Below are positions 54,591 through 64,000 of a stretch of DNA of 64,000 nt, piece after piece; position 1 is the stretch's first letter, and every line of letters starts with the position of its first letter. Under the pieces are notes generated by a model, which had not been told where the DNA came from, made no database searches, and was given only the letters and a program-made list of their open reading frames with translations. Source of the DNA: Corylus avellana (taxonomy: Eukaryota; Streptophyta; Magnoliopsida; Fagales; Betulaceae); assembly GCF_901000735.1 (NCBI RefSeq), contig NC_081543.1:12073921-12137920 (forward strand), read 5' to 3'. The position numbers were made by a program, and so were the translations under genes.

Positions 54591-54942
54591 TTTAGCAGAT
54601 GTTTGATTGAACCTTCAATCATGTCAAGTTTTATTGATTGTATCCCAATCAATTTAAGTAATGCACTAATATAATAGAAAATGCTTAGAGTTCAATTCAA
54701 TGTTCGATCGAACATTTAATTTGTTTGAATTTTGTTCGATTATTTGATGTTATCACGATCGATCGAACGAATGCACTAGGTTGGACCAATTGGATGTCTA
54801 ATCAAACATTCAATTTCAATTGTTTCAAGTTTGATCTCACATTTGATCATATCATAATCGAAGTTGTTGTACATTATGCAATAAAAATTAAAAAAAATAA
54901 TAATTGCATAAAATATATATATATATATATATGTATGTATGG

Positions 54943-55001
54943 TGATTCTGTGATTGCGATCGATCGCACATTGGGTGCGATCGATCGCAATCACAGAATC
55001 A
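54943..55001. repeat. Perfect 27-bp-arm hairpin
   Basis: Arms 54943-54969 and 54975-55001 are perfect complements with a 5-nt loop (ATTGG). Each arm itself contains the palindrome GCGATCGATCGC. Confidence 0.92.
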
Positions 55002-55017
55002 ACACGCGGATCCTTGG

Positions 55018-55062
55018 CCGAGTGCGATCGATCGCACTATGTGTGCGATCGATCGCACTCGG
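55018..55062. repeat. Perfect 20-bp-arm hairpin
   Basis: Arms 55018-55037 (CCGAGTGCGATCGATCGCAC) and 55043-55062 are perfect complements with a 5-nt loop (TATGT). It lies 17 bp after the first hairpin and has the same GCGATCGATCGC core. Confidence 0.92.
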
Positions 55063-55503
55063 ACAGCACACCACGTGACCTATTTTAGGTCACTTTCCCC
55101 CCACCCCCACAAAAATTTCCTTCTCCCCACTGCGCCGTACACCTCTCCAACGCTTGGTCCACGCACCTCCGGCACAACTAATTCGTCCACCATTGCCAAT
55201 CACTTCTACCACACAACCACCACACGGTTGTCTTCTCCGGCAACCATACCAGGTACTTTTCACCACCTCTACTTTACACCCCATTCCCCATTCCCATCAA
55301 CACCCCAACCACGAGCACCTTCACGAGATTTTTTTTTTTCTCATATTTCTGCAATTGTGGGTGTTCATCCACCCACATTGCTTTGTTGTGGTTGGATTTG
55401 GATGTTTTTGCAGGGGGTTTTGAGCGAAGTTGTGTTGTTTTGCAATTTTGCCTATCTTTTGTGCACGCCAGGTGTTCGACAAAAGTCCCCAATCAAGCTC
55501 ATC
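55063..55503 (+). other. 5' region of the plant-transposon ORF
   Basis: Pyrimidine-rich, with many CCAC/CACC runs and an open plus frame that continues into the ORF. No conserved protein motif is seen before 55504, so I regard it as leader and possible intron. Confidence 0.4.
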
Positions 55504-56628
55504 ATGCCAAGAACTCGAGCTTCGTCCTCCCGAGGGTCTGATACCCGAGCCATTTCTCCCCCGCCCACTTTTGAGGAACGGGAGCTGCTATTTGAGACCA
55601 CTTTCGCCATTCACGAAGACTTTGAAAATCTTGAGGGGACTCAATGGGCGGTCGCCGAGTTCAAGCGACGGGGGCTAAAGAAGCTTTTCAAGCCGGTCAC
55701 CCCCACTGCTTACAGAAAATTGGTGATCGAGTTTTATGTCCACCTATCTCATGACTGCAGGAATATAGCTGCCCTCTCTTCGAAAGTGCAAGGCAAAGCT
55801 ATTGACATAACACGGGCCGACATTGCTGCTGCCCTTCAATGCAATGATGAGCAACCTCCAGAAGCCGCACAACTTGCTGACCAACCGGACAGCTTCTACG
55901 TGGCGGAAATTATTGACGACATGTGCGAAGGGATGTATGCCGATGCCCACCATAATGCCGCCAGCCGATCAAAGCTACCTCAGCGGCTTTGGTTTGTGGA
56001 CTCCGTATTACACCGTAATGCGTTTCCCTTGGGGCACAAAAGTCAGAGGCGGGATCAATTTCTTCAAGCACTCTACGCCTTCCATAAAGGTGCTTGGTAC
56101 TCCATTCCCGACATAATTTGGAGGCAAATTTACAAATTTTGGAATGGGGTGCACGTTGGAGGAGCGGGGGCCACACATTCATGGGGGTTGCCTTTCCCAT
56201 ACTTAATCTCCTACATCCTCCGGAAGAAAGGCGTCAAGGGTACCGCAGCTGATGAACCAGTCACTACTACTCCCATATTTGGCATTCGCCAATGGAACAA
56301 GAGCCTCTCCTACATGCCCCAGGTAGCTCCAGCACCAGCAGCTGCTGCGGAAGAGTATGAGGTCGAGCCAATGGCCGAAGATGAACCAATAGTTGATTCA
56401 TAGACAGCTGAGGAGGAGGCCCCGAGAATTTTTCGTGAAGCACGAAACCGCTCAGTTAGTGAAGAAATAGCGGGCCTTCGGAGAGAGTTGGCTGGCCAAA
56501 GAAAGGAGGCTCGGAAAAATAACGAATCAATGGACAAACGCCTAGGCGCCTTAGAAGAATTGATGCAGTCCATTGTCAACCGGTTGCCACCACCATCTGC
56601 AGGAGCATCATCTTCTGGACAACAGTAA
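55504..56628 (+). pseudogene. Plant-transposon ORF (Transposase_32-like), one in-frame stop
   Basis: Best start is ATG at 55504 (MPRTRASSSRGSDTR), close after a possible splice acceptor (TTTTTGCAG near 55413, or CCAG near 55470). The frame is open upstream to 55039, but that part crosses the hairpin and looks non-coding. Residues about 30-250 ('EFKRRGLKKLF', 'EFYVHLSHDCRNIAALSSKV', 'ITRADIAAALQC', 'WGLPFPYLISYILRKKG') resemble the 'putative plant transposon protein' domain found in many plant elements. TAG at 56401-56403 interrupts the frame. Beyond it the same frame gives a charged, coiled-coil-like tail ('GLRRELAGQRKEARKNNESM') ending at 56628. Function is unknown. The opposite orientation to the transposase suggests cargo or a nested element. 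Confidence 0.62.
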
Positions 56629-57075
56629 GCAGGGACTACCGTCTGGCTGAAGACATTAAACTTAGCGCTCATGGGAGGCACCCCATAGTTTACCATTTTT
56701 ATTTTGTTTAGTATGTTTTAAGTTAATCTTTTTATTTGTCTTTAGTTTTGTTTCTTTTGACTTGCTTTTGTGTTTTCTTATGGGAATGACCCCGTATTTG
56801 CACATGGCCGGTTTTTGAATTGCAAGGTATCAATATATTTTCACTTAAAACTGAGATGAATTATTTTACGGTTTAGATTTTATTTTGTTATATTTAACAG
56901 TGTAAAATCTTTCCATAAGCTATCAATATATTCATCATATAATATATATACACTATTAGATCTGTAAAATTTAATATGAATTATGAAATGAGAATTAACT
57001 CTTCAAATTAGTCCAAATGTAACAACTAACCAAATGGCAAATATATACAATTTAAAATCTTTCTTTAGGAGGATG
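56629..57075. other. 3' region after the plant-transposon ORF
   Basis: Begins 'gcagggactaccgtctggc', then T-rich sequence with 'tttttatttgtctttag' and AT-rich DNA up to the gap. It may hold the polyadenylation region of the ORF. No gene. Confidence 0.4.
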
Positions 57076-57232
57076 NNNNNNNNNNNNNNNNNNNNNNNNN
57101 NNNNNNNNNNNNNNNNNNNNNNNNNNNNNNNNNNNNNNNNNNNNNNNNNNNNNNNNNNNNNNNNNNNNNNNNNNNNNNNNNNNNNNNNNNNNNNNNNNNN
57201 NNNNNNNNNNNNNNNNNNNNNNNNNNNNNNNN
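57076..57232. other. Assembly gap (157 N)
   Basis: 157 N, not the default 100, so its size may have been estimated. It lies at the inner edge of the right subterminal repeats. Confidence 0.95.
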
Positions 57233-57936
57233 GATTGACTACCGATTCTTTAGGGTCGACTTTTGTCGACCCTAATACGTAAGCATTAGGGTCGACTTTA
57301 AAAGTCGACCCTAATGAGGTATCTTTAGCGTCCACTTAGAGTGGACGCTATTAGTTATCTATTTTGATTTTTTATTTTATTTTTGATTGACTACCGATTC
57401 TTTAGGGTCGACTTTTGTCGACCCTAATACGTAAGCATTAGGGTCGACTTTAAAAGTCGACCCTAATGAGGTATCTTTAGCGTCCACTTAGAGTGGACGC
57501 TATTAGTTATCTATTTTAATTTTTAATTTTTTTTTTGATTGACTACTGACTCTTTAGGGTCGACTTTTGTCGACCCTAATAACTAACTATTAGGGTCGAC
57601 GATGAAAGTCGACCCTATTGAGCTTTTATGTGATTTTTTTTTTTTCCAGCTTATAGCGTCCACTTAAGTGGACGCTATTTGTTAATTATTAGGGTCGACT
57701 ATTATCGACCCTAAAAGTTTTTTTTTTGCCGCTTAAACTTTTCCCGCCCCTTGGATAATTCCCGCGCGTATATTAGGGTCGACTTATTAGCGTCCACTTT
57801 ACAGTGGACGCTAATAGTCCAATTTTCGACCCATTATTAGCGTCCACTAGTAGATGGACGCTAATACGTAACTATTAGGGGCGACTTTTTAGTCGCCCCT
57901 AATAAGTCGCCCCTAATGAGCAACTTTCTTGTAGTG
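57233..57936 (-). repeat. CACTA right subterminal repeats and terminus
   Basis: Two near-identical units of about 155 bp (57233-57388 and 57389-57545) with 'tctttagggtcgacttttgtcgaccctaatac' and 'tttagcgtccacttagagtggacgctattag', then a third degenerate unit. The final 250 bp mirrors the left end and finishes TTTCTTGTAGTG. Confidence 0.88.
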
Positions 57937-59130
57937 AGAGGTCGATCATTCGTGAACAAAAAGCAAATGTTTGGTAAAACAATGAAACATTTGGTGACTT
58001 GTGAGGATGCATGAGAAACCCAAAACTACCTCTTAAAATCATTTCCCGACTTAACCAAGATTCCTAACATCCGTAAAAAGAAACAACAAACCATAATAAC
58101 GTGACATAACAAGCTAGTAACGTATGAACAAGTTTATAGCTTTTTGAAAGTTTAGCTAATCCGCGCATGATTATTGGAAAATCCAAATGAAATATACTTG
58201 AATGTCTTTAAAATACACATGATACTAGCTTGTTAAACAAACAAAAGCAGTAGATTAAAGCAAAGGAAAACAGACTAATACATATTAAGACAAGATTGTG
58301 GTTTGACTGGTTGAGGCTGTATGTGTGGATTCGTTTTCTTCGGCGTGCTTTTCCTGCCATTGGTGCGTTTTCTTTTATTTTTTTGTTCTTGTTTTAATAG
58401 TGTACCAGGCCCATTCAGATAGTTTCCATTCACCGTCAGCATTGAAACAACACTTCAGAAACTTCATTGGGTATATAAATAATCTTCTTTTTTTTTTTTC
58501 TTTTTCGACATAGGTAAAGAAAGTAAGTTTTCTCCGGCGTGCTTCCTGCCGTTGGTGCATGCGTTTTCTTTTTGTTTTTTTGTTCTTGTTTTTATCAAAA
58601 TAAATGGTGTGAGAAGGATCACTTGCTAGTTTATTAATAATGATGATTATGATAATGTAGACCGTAATGGAAACGTCTTAGACTCAAGTAATCAATTATA
58701 AAAGCATCCATCATCCTTCCATGGGGCATGTATGTAGACCTATTGACTTGAAAAATCAGCACCGAAGGAGCATCTCCTCCTTCCTTTAAAGTGGTGGATA
58801 ATAAATAGCCCATTCTTCCACATGAATTTTCTTTGAAAGCTATAATTACTATGGCATTTCAATATATTAATGAATTCATAGGACAAGTAATCAACCACGA
58901 ACATTAATAATGATGGCCGGTTAAGATAATGTAGACCGCAATGAAAACGTGTTGAGTACCTTATGGTCATAGACTCATAGGTCAAGTAATCAATTAACTA
59001 TGTGTCAAATTAGACATTTTTGTATTTTTTTTCATTAAAATACTTTTAAATTTATTAAAAAAAATAACCATTTGAAAATACTTTTAATGTACCTCATGGC
59101 CATAGACTCATAGTTCAAGTAATCAATTAT
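57937..59130. repeat. Inverted flank copies, no gene
   Basis: 57945-58270 is the complement of about 36130-36440. 58270-58620 has 'cggcgtgcttcctgcc' and 'ttttctttttgtttttttgttcttg', also at 61490-61590. 58640-58990 is the complement of about 2640-2930 and matches 61650-61960. Confidence 0.6.
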
Positions 59131-59509
59131 GGAATAGGATCTATTCCGGTCTAAATGGACAGGAGAATATCTAGTTCAAGGCTAGATTTCTTTTAGAAAT
59201 CCTAGAGCCATAAATAAGACACTTGTCCCACTAATAAAAAAATAATAAAAAATATTATTTTATATTAAAAAAAATTAAAAAATATTAAGGGGTGGCTAGC
59301 CACCCTATTGGGGGTGGCCAGACCACCCTAGCCACCCCTTAATATTTTATAATTTTGTTTTATAATTTTTCTTAATAGAAAATAATATTTTATTATTATT
59401 TTTTGTTAATGAGACAAATGTCATATTTGTGTCTCTAAGATTTCTTAAAAATTCTTTTCATGAACTGGATCTTCTCTAGTCCAAAATGGCCCGAGAAGGA
59501 TCCTATTCC
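59131..59509. mobile_element. Inverted-repeat MITE, 379 bp
   Basis: Starts GGAATAGGATC and ends GATCCTATTCC. The two halves are inverted copies around a central 'gtggctagccaccc' (about 59284-59297) with complementary 'ataataaaaaatattattttat' sequence on both sides. A 9-bp target duplication with one mismatch flanks it: ATCAATTAT (59122-59130) and ATCAATCAT (59510-59518). The duplicate flank at about 61690-61705 is empty. Confidence 0.82.
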
Positions 59510-60473
59510 ATCAATCATAAGGATATTCAAACCTATTAACTAAGCATCCATCGTCCTTCCATTGAGCATATAGACCGTGTAGTAGTGGTCTATTGAGTAT
59601 AGGGCCGGGATACTCATAGACTCGTAGTTCAAGTAATGAAGGTGGGATCAATAAATTATGATAGGTAAAGCATGTTTGGTCAAGAGTTTTATTGTGAATT
59701 ATTCGGCAGTTTCGTAGGCCTACAACTTATTAATTTCACGGACACTAGTTTTCTACTACTCTGACTCTACACGCAATACTTATTCTTTAAATTATTAAAA
59801 AACATTAAAAAAAAATAGTGCTTCTCACATACTAAAAACACATGTCACTTTTAAAAGTTAATTGGTATGAAATTTCTTACAAATCAATTTATAGGAAATT
59901 TTTGTCCAATGTAGACTAGTTGCCATCAAAGATATATAGTCAATTCTTGAAAATAGTTTTTGGGGTTACTAACATAGCTAGGTTTTGGGGGTGGCTCATG
60001 GCCACCCCGAGCAGCTTGGGCTACCCCCTTTTCATTTGGGTGGCTAAACCACCCCTCACGGGATGGTTCAGCCATGCATCTTAAATGTTTTTTTTTAATT
60101 TAAATTTAGTATTAATAATTAAAAAGAATAAATTTGGTTTTTCAATTGCCAAAGCATGGGTATTTTTGAAATATTATGATCAAACTTTGTTTTTCCATCT
60201 ATTCTAATGGTCAAATGCCAATAGATTGGCCTTTTTGCCACAAAAATGGTAGTTTGATGTATCAAAGTGTCATGCTTGTCACTTTGTAGGGGTTTTTTTT
60301 TTTTAAATGAGTGATAATTGAAGGGACTTTTTTTGCTATTTTTTTTATTACACATCCAAACAAGTTCTAACATTTGGAGTAATGCTATATACATGCATGA
60401 CACATCACCCTATTATCCTCATCCTATCCCTCCACAATTGATGTGGTGCATGTGGTCTCCATAATATATATAT
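59510..60473. repeat. Intergenic duplication, copy 1
   Basis: Matches 61700-62795 in the same orientation ('ataaggatattcaaacctattaactaagc', 'aaagcatgtttggtcaagagttttattgtg', 'gggtggctcatggccacccc'). Its right part is the complement of the start of block beta. No gene. Confidence 0.7.
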
Positions 60474-60607
60474 GAGAATAACTTATATAGTGAGGTTGCA
60501 CAAAAGTCACCTTTTGTGCCACCAATAAGAAGCTGATACATTAGTCAATTTCATTAGACTTATACTTAAAACAAAAACTCAACTACACTAGATTACACTC
60601 TAATAAA

Positions 60608-60638
<31 letters not shown>

Positions 60639-61254
60639 ATTTTTTTTAAAAAAAACCCCGGAGATTGATGGCCACCTCCCACTTTGGGGTGGCCAGCCCT
60701 CCATGGTGGGGCGAGCTTGCCGACACCCATGGGCCATGGGGTGAGCGTCCAGCCTGGTCCGGGATTCAGGGTGGTTGGCCGCCCACCTAGCCCATAGGGT
60801 GGCTCATCGGCCCTCCATGGCCTATGGGATGGCCGTTGAAACCACCGAGGCCATAAGAGTGGTGACCACCCCATGGTTGGCGCCAGAGGCCACCCACAGA
60901 ATCGAGTGAGTGAGCTGGCTAACCACCATGGATAGGGTGAAAGCCCGCGTGAGAGGCAGCTCTGAATGTGGATGCAGGGTAGCTAGCAACCACCCATGGC
61001 CCCAGAATTGGCTAGCCAGCTCCTGAGCCATGGAGTGGCAGCGTGGCCCTCCATGGCGGGGTGGCGTGAACCACCAAGTGGGGAAGGGTGACCTTGACCA
61101 ATTTTTTTTTTTTAATATAATTAATTTTTATTTATAATTTGGTGTAGTTAGGCTTTTTTAAAAAAATTTGAGTTCGATAAATTTAGCTTAGGTGTCATCT
61201 TCTGATTGGTTGCACAAAAGGTGAGTTTTGTGCAACCTCCCTATATAAGTTATT
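60474..61254. mobile_element. Inverted-repeat element with GC-rich core, 781 bp
   Basis: Starts GAATAACTTATATAGTGAGG followed by TTGCACAAAA, and ends with the near-complement TTTTGTGCAACCTCCC followed by TATATAAGTTATTC. The core 60655-61100 is strikingly GC-rich with repeated GGTGGCC/GGCCACC-type words. No transposase. The superfamily is not certain. Confidence 0.75.
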
Positions 61255-61258
61255 CTAT

Positions 61259-61396
61259 CATAATAACTTATATAGTGAGATTGCACAAAAGTCACCTTTT
61301 GTGCCACCAATAAGAAGCTGATACATTAGTCAATTTCATTAGACTTATACTTAAAACAAAAACTCAACCACAACCTCCCTATATAAGTTATTCTAT
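61259..61396. mobile_element. Internally deleted copy of the preceding element
   Basis: Begins 'taataacttatatagtgagattgcacaaaagtcacc', repeats about 110 bp of the left end of the 60474 element, then jumps directly to 'aacctccctatataagttattct'. It lies immediately next to the larger copy, so the two form a tandem pair. Confidence 0.75.
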
Positions 61397-62444
61397 ATAT
61401 ATATATATATAAAAACTTTCTTTCTTTTTTTTTTCTTTCCGACATGGGGTATCCGACTCAAATAAGACACCAAGGTAAAGAAAGTAATTTTTCTCCAGCG
61501 TGCTTCCCGCCTTTGGTGCATGCGTTTTCTTTTTGTTTTTATAGGGTGGCCCTAGGCCTACGTTTATCAAAATAAATGGTGTGAGAAGGATCACTTGCTA
61601 GTTTATTGAAGAAAATGGGCCTGGAGGACCACCAACATTAATAATGATGGTTAATAATTAATATTATGTAGACCTATTAACTAGAAAAATTGGTCAAGTA
61701 ATCAATTATAAGGATATTCAAACCTATTAACTAAGCATCGATCATCCTTCCATGGGGCATGCATGTAGATCCCGTGTAGTAGTGGTCTATTGACTAGAGA
61801 AATCAGCACCGAAGGTGCATCTCCTCCTTCCTCCTTTGAAGTGGTGGATAGTAAATAACCCATTCTTCCACATGAATTTTCTTTGAAAAGCTATAATTTA
61901 CTATGGCTTTTCAATATATTAATGAATTCATAAGCATAATTGATTCTAAATAAATCTCCAAGCTTGAAGAAGGTAATGAAGGTTGAATCAATAAATTATG
62001 ATAGGTAAAGCATGTTTGGTCAAGAGTTTTATTGTGAATTATTCGGCAATTTGGTAGGCCAAAAACTTATTAATTTCACCGACACAAATTTTCTATTACT
62101 CTGACTCTACACGCAATAATTATTCTTTAAATTATTAAAAAAATATATATATATTAATTTCTCACATGCTAAAGACACATGTCACTTTTAAAAGTTAATT
62201 TGTATGAAATTTCTTATAAATAAATTTATAGGAAATTTTTGTCCAATGTGGATTAGTTGCTATCAAAGATAGTCAATTCTTGAAAATATTTTTTTGGGGT
62301 GACTATAGTAGAGGGTTTGGGGGTGGCTCGTGGCCACCCCCAGCAGCTTGGGCTGCCCCATGTTCATTTGGGTGGCCGACCCACCCCCTCATGGGATGGT
62401 TCAGCCACCTTAAATTTTTCTTTTTCTTTTTTTTTTTTTTATAA

Positions 62445-62477
<33 letters not shown>

Positions 62478-62850
62478 TTAGTATTAATAATTAAAAAGGA
62501 TAAATTTGGTTTTTTCAGTTCCCAAAGCGTACGTGGGTATTTTCGAACGATTATGGTCAAACTTTGTTTTTCCATCTATTATAATGGTCAAATGCTAGTA
62601 GATTGGTCTTTTTGCCACAAAAATAAAAATATAGTTTCGTGTATCAAAGTGTCATGCTTGTCACTTTGTAGGGTTTTTTTTTTTTTTTTTTTTTTTTTTA
62701 AATGAATGGTAATTGAAGGGACTTTTTTTGCTATTTTTTTTTTTTTTTAAAAAAAAAACACATCCAAACAAGTTCTAACATTTGTTTTTTTATTTTTTTG
62801 GAAGATCACGCCACATCAGCTATGGGGATGAAAGGGGGATAATAGTAGGG
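61397..62850. repeat. Intergenic duplication, copy 2
   Basis: 61470-61960 resembles 58500-58990, and 61700-62795 resembles 59510-60470. Contains a (TAA)n microsatellite at about 62443-62477. 62490-62830 is the complement of the start of block beta. The short low-complexity frames at 62299-62575 are not genes. Confidence 0.65.
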
Positions 62851-63687
62851 TACAAGCAAGCGGTTTAATAACCGTTATCCACTTTTGTTTATAGTTAACG
62901 ATTTTAGCGGTAATCGAAGATGGTTGGTAACTATTAACCACCTACCCTTAAATATAATATATATTAAATATATAAAATAATAAAATACCAAAATGAAATC
63001 ATTTTGGTGTTTAATACCATTTGAAATAGGCCATAAATAGTCCAAAAACAAAATAGGTCCTAAAATGAGGTTTAAGGTGTGCCAAAACACCAAAATAGGT
63101 CCAACCTAAAAAGCGTTTATGCAAAGTGGTTTTGGGTTTCAATAACCACTAATTGACAATTATTTCAAAACTACTAACCGCCTAAAGCAGTTGCATTAGG
63201 ATTAGAAGCAATAACTGTTGACTGCACCCCTAGCTAGATAATAGGGTGACAAAAAGAATTACAAATTACTCCATTTGAAGAAAATCAAATTTGCAATTTC
63301 GAATTATCTAAACATTATAAGGATTCAAAACAAACGTAAAAAGTTGTGGGAACTCTTTCCATGATTATGTGGTTTGAGTCTAGGCCTCCAATGACTTAAT
63401 CTTCATTTAGGTTCACAGAAGATCATAGTGTTTCTAGCTTTCAACCTCTAGTTTTAAATGTTTTAAGGTTCAATACAAGAAAAAACATGAAGTCCTTACA
63501 TTGAGAGAATGAATAAGTATTAAGAGTACAAGATCATTGCAAACCAATATTATTATCATATACGCTTAGTTTACATACAATTATTCTGATTATGGGATAA
63601 CCTCTAACTCCTAATTTTTAGGTTTTGTTGGTATATTTGCATTATTTTTTACATGGCCAGTAGTTGCAAAGGGATTAGGGGGCATAA
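62851..63687. repeat. 3' flank of gene E, inverted relative to the C and D flanks
   Basis: Complement of about 16270-17030 and 34180-34990; landmarks are 'gtgccaaaacaccaaaataggtcc' and 'caatacaagaaaaaacatgaagtccttacatt'. It shows that gene E sits in an inverted third copy of the unit. Confidence 0.7.
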
Positions 63688-64000
63688 TTAATTTATCTCC
63701 TTCTCCTTCAATTCCAACATTTTAACCACATCTTTCATGGAAGGACGATCCATAGGGTGCCATTGGATACACCAGAGTCCTACAGTTGCAAGCTTCTTTG
63801 CAATTTTAACATCTCCATCATCCTCAACAAAGATTCTTATGTCTTCTTTTTGTTCCAAGACATTGTAGATCCATTCTGGAAAGTAGACTTGGCTAGTATT
63901 TTCAATTGTAACATCAACATTTTTTCTCCCTCCGACTATTTCAAGTAACAGTATTCCAAAGCTATAAACATCTGCTTTAGAAGACACATTCCCAAAATTT
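63688..64000 (-). CDS. Gene E: LRK10L-1-type receptor kinase, 3' part only
   Basis: The frame enters from beyond the right edge and ends at a stop at 63688-63690. It covers the C-terminal kinase lobe: [20 protein letters not shown], then 'QVYFPEWIYNVLEQKEDIR' and 'GLWCIQWHPMDRPSMKDV'. Unlike the C and D relics it has no stops in this part and keeps the key Asp of ADVYSFG and Arg of DRPSM. The tail differs: after 'VVKMLE' a 5-nt insertion (TTGAA, near 63707) shifts the frame and ends the protein at LKEKEIN, removing about 40 residues of the family's usual tail. Whether the rest of the gene is intact cannot be seen. Confidence 0.8.
   Translation of the reverse strand, partial: NFGNVSSKADVYSFGILLLEIVGGRKNVDVTIENTSQVYFPEWIYNVLEQKEDIRIFVEDDGDVKIAKKLATVGLWCIQWHPMDRPSMKDVVKMLELKEKEIN

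Larger units (their letters stand above)
44916..57936 (-). mobile_element. Large CACTA (En/Spm) transposon, ~13 kb
   Basis: The left end CACTACAAGAAA at 44916 and right end TTTCTTGTAGTG finishing at 57936 are inverted copies. The homology continues inward for about 350 bp through 'aggggcgacttattaggggcgact', 'attagcgtccac', 'taataatgggtcgaaa' and 'gcgcgggaattat'. Inside are a tnp2-type transposase on the minus strand, a probable second element gene, a plant-transposon ORF on the plus strand, and three GATC-rich arrays. The 3-bp flanks are AAT and AGA and do not match, so one end may have been rearranged or the target duplication has mutated. Two assembly gaps lie in the subterminal repeats. 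Confidence 0.85.

Noticed and set aside
60635..61031. Pro/Trp-rich frames in the GC-rich island as a gene
   Set aside because: They arise from GGTGGCC/GGCCACC repeats within a MITE-like element, with no start context or homology that I can recognise.

Overview
The window looks like AT-rich plant nuclear DNA, probably from a woody eudicot. That reading rests on spliced receptor-kinase genes of the LRK10L (rust-resistance Lr10-like) class and on plant-type transposable elements: Ty1/copia, Ty3/gypsy, TRIM, LINE, tRNA-derived SINE, CACTA/En-Spm, PIF/Harbinger and Mutator-like MITEs. The species cannot be named from the sequence. There are no operons, Shine-Dalgarno sites or CRISPR arrays. Three runs of N (39797-39896, 45871-45970, 57076-57232) are assembly gaps.

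The core is a duplicated receptor-kinase cluster. Unit 1 is an apparently intact kinase gene A (minus, 13360 to 8617, seven exons, 728 aa) head-to-head with kinase pseudogene C (plus, 13852 to about 16257). Unit 2 repeats this as intact gene B (minus, 31514 to 23429, five exons, 709 aa) and pseudogene D (plus, 31964 to 34167). A further relative, gene E, enters from the right edge on the minus strand (63688-64000), and a short kinase relic lies at 40540-40780. In both pairs the minus-strand receptor is open and the plus-strand partner is decayed, largely by different lesions.

Between the extracellular domain and the membrane helix, A and B carry micro-exons of 30-51 nt, all in phase 1 and all multiples of three. 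In A one 42-nt micro-exon is duplicated in tandem with its introns. The flanking DNA of the two copies is almost identical, but the exons differ at six bases, all amino-acid changing. In B a young copia element (24820-29924) sits exactly at a micro-exon splice donor, and its 5-bp target duplication is the GTAAG donor itself.

Layout: 1-8616, duplicated intergenic blocks with SINEs and an inverted-repeat element; 8617-16257, unit 1 with a TRIM in C; 16258-23428, flank copies with a truncated gypsy element and a LINE fragment; 23429-34167, unit 2; 34168-39151, flank copies with a Mutator-like foldback MITE and a Harbinger MITE; 39152-44915, a CACTA end, kinase relic, small CACTA element and a retroposed insert; 44916-57936, a ~13 kb CACTA element with tnp2-type transposase, a second plant-transposon ORF and three GATC-rich repeat arrays; 57937-64000, inverted and further duplicated flank sequence leading into gene E. 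Because the flanks exist in several copies, many insertions have an empty site elsewhere in the window, so their target duplications and relative order can be read directly.
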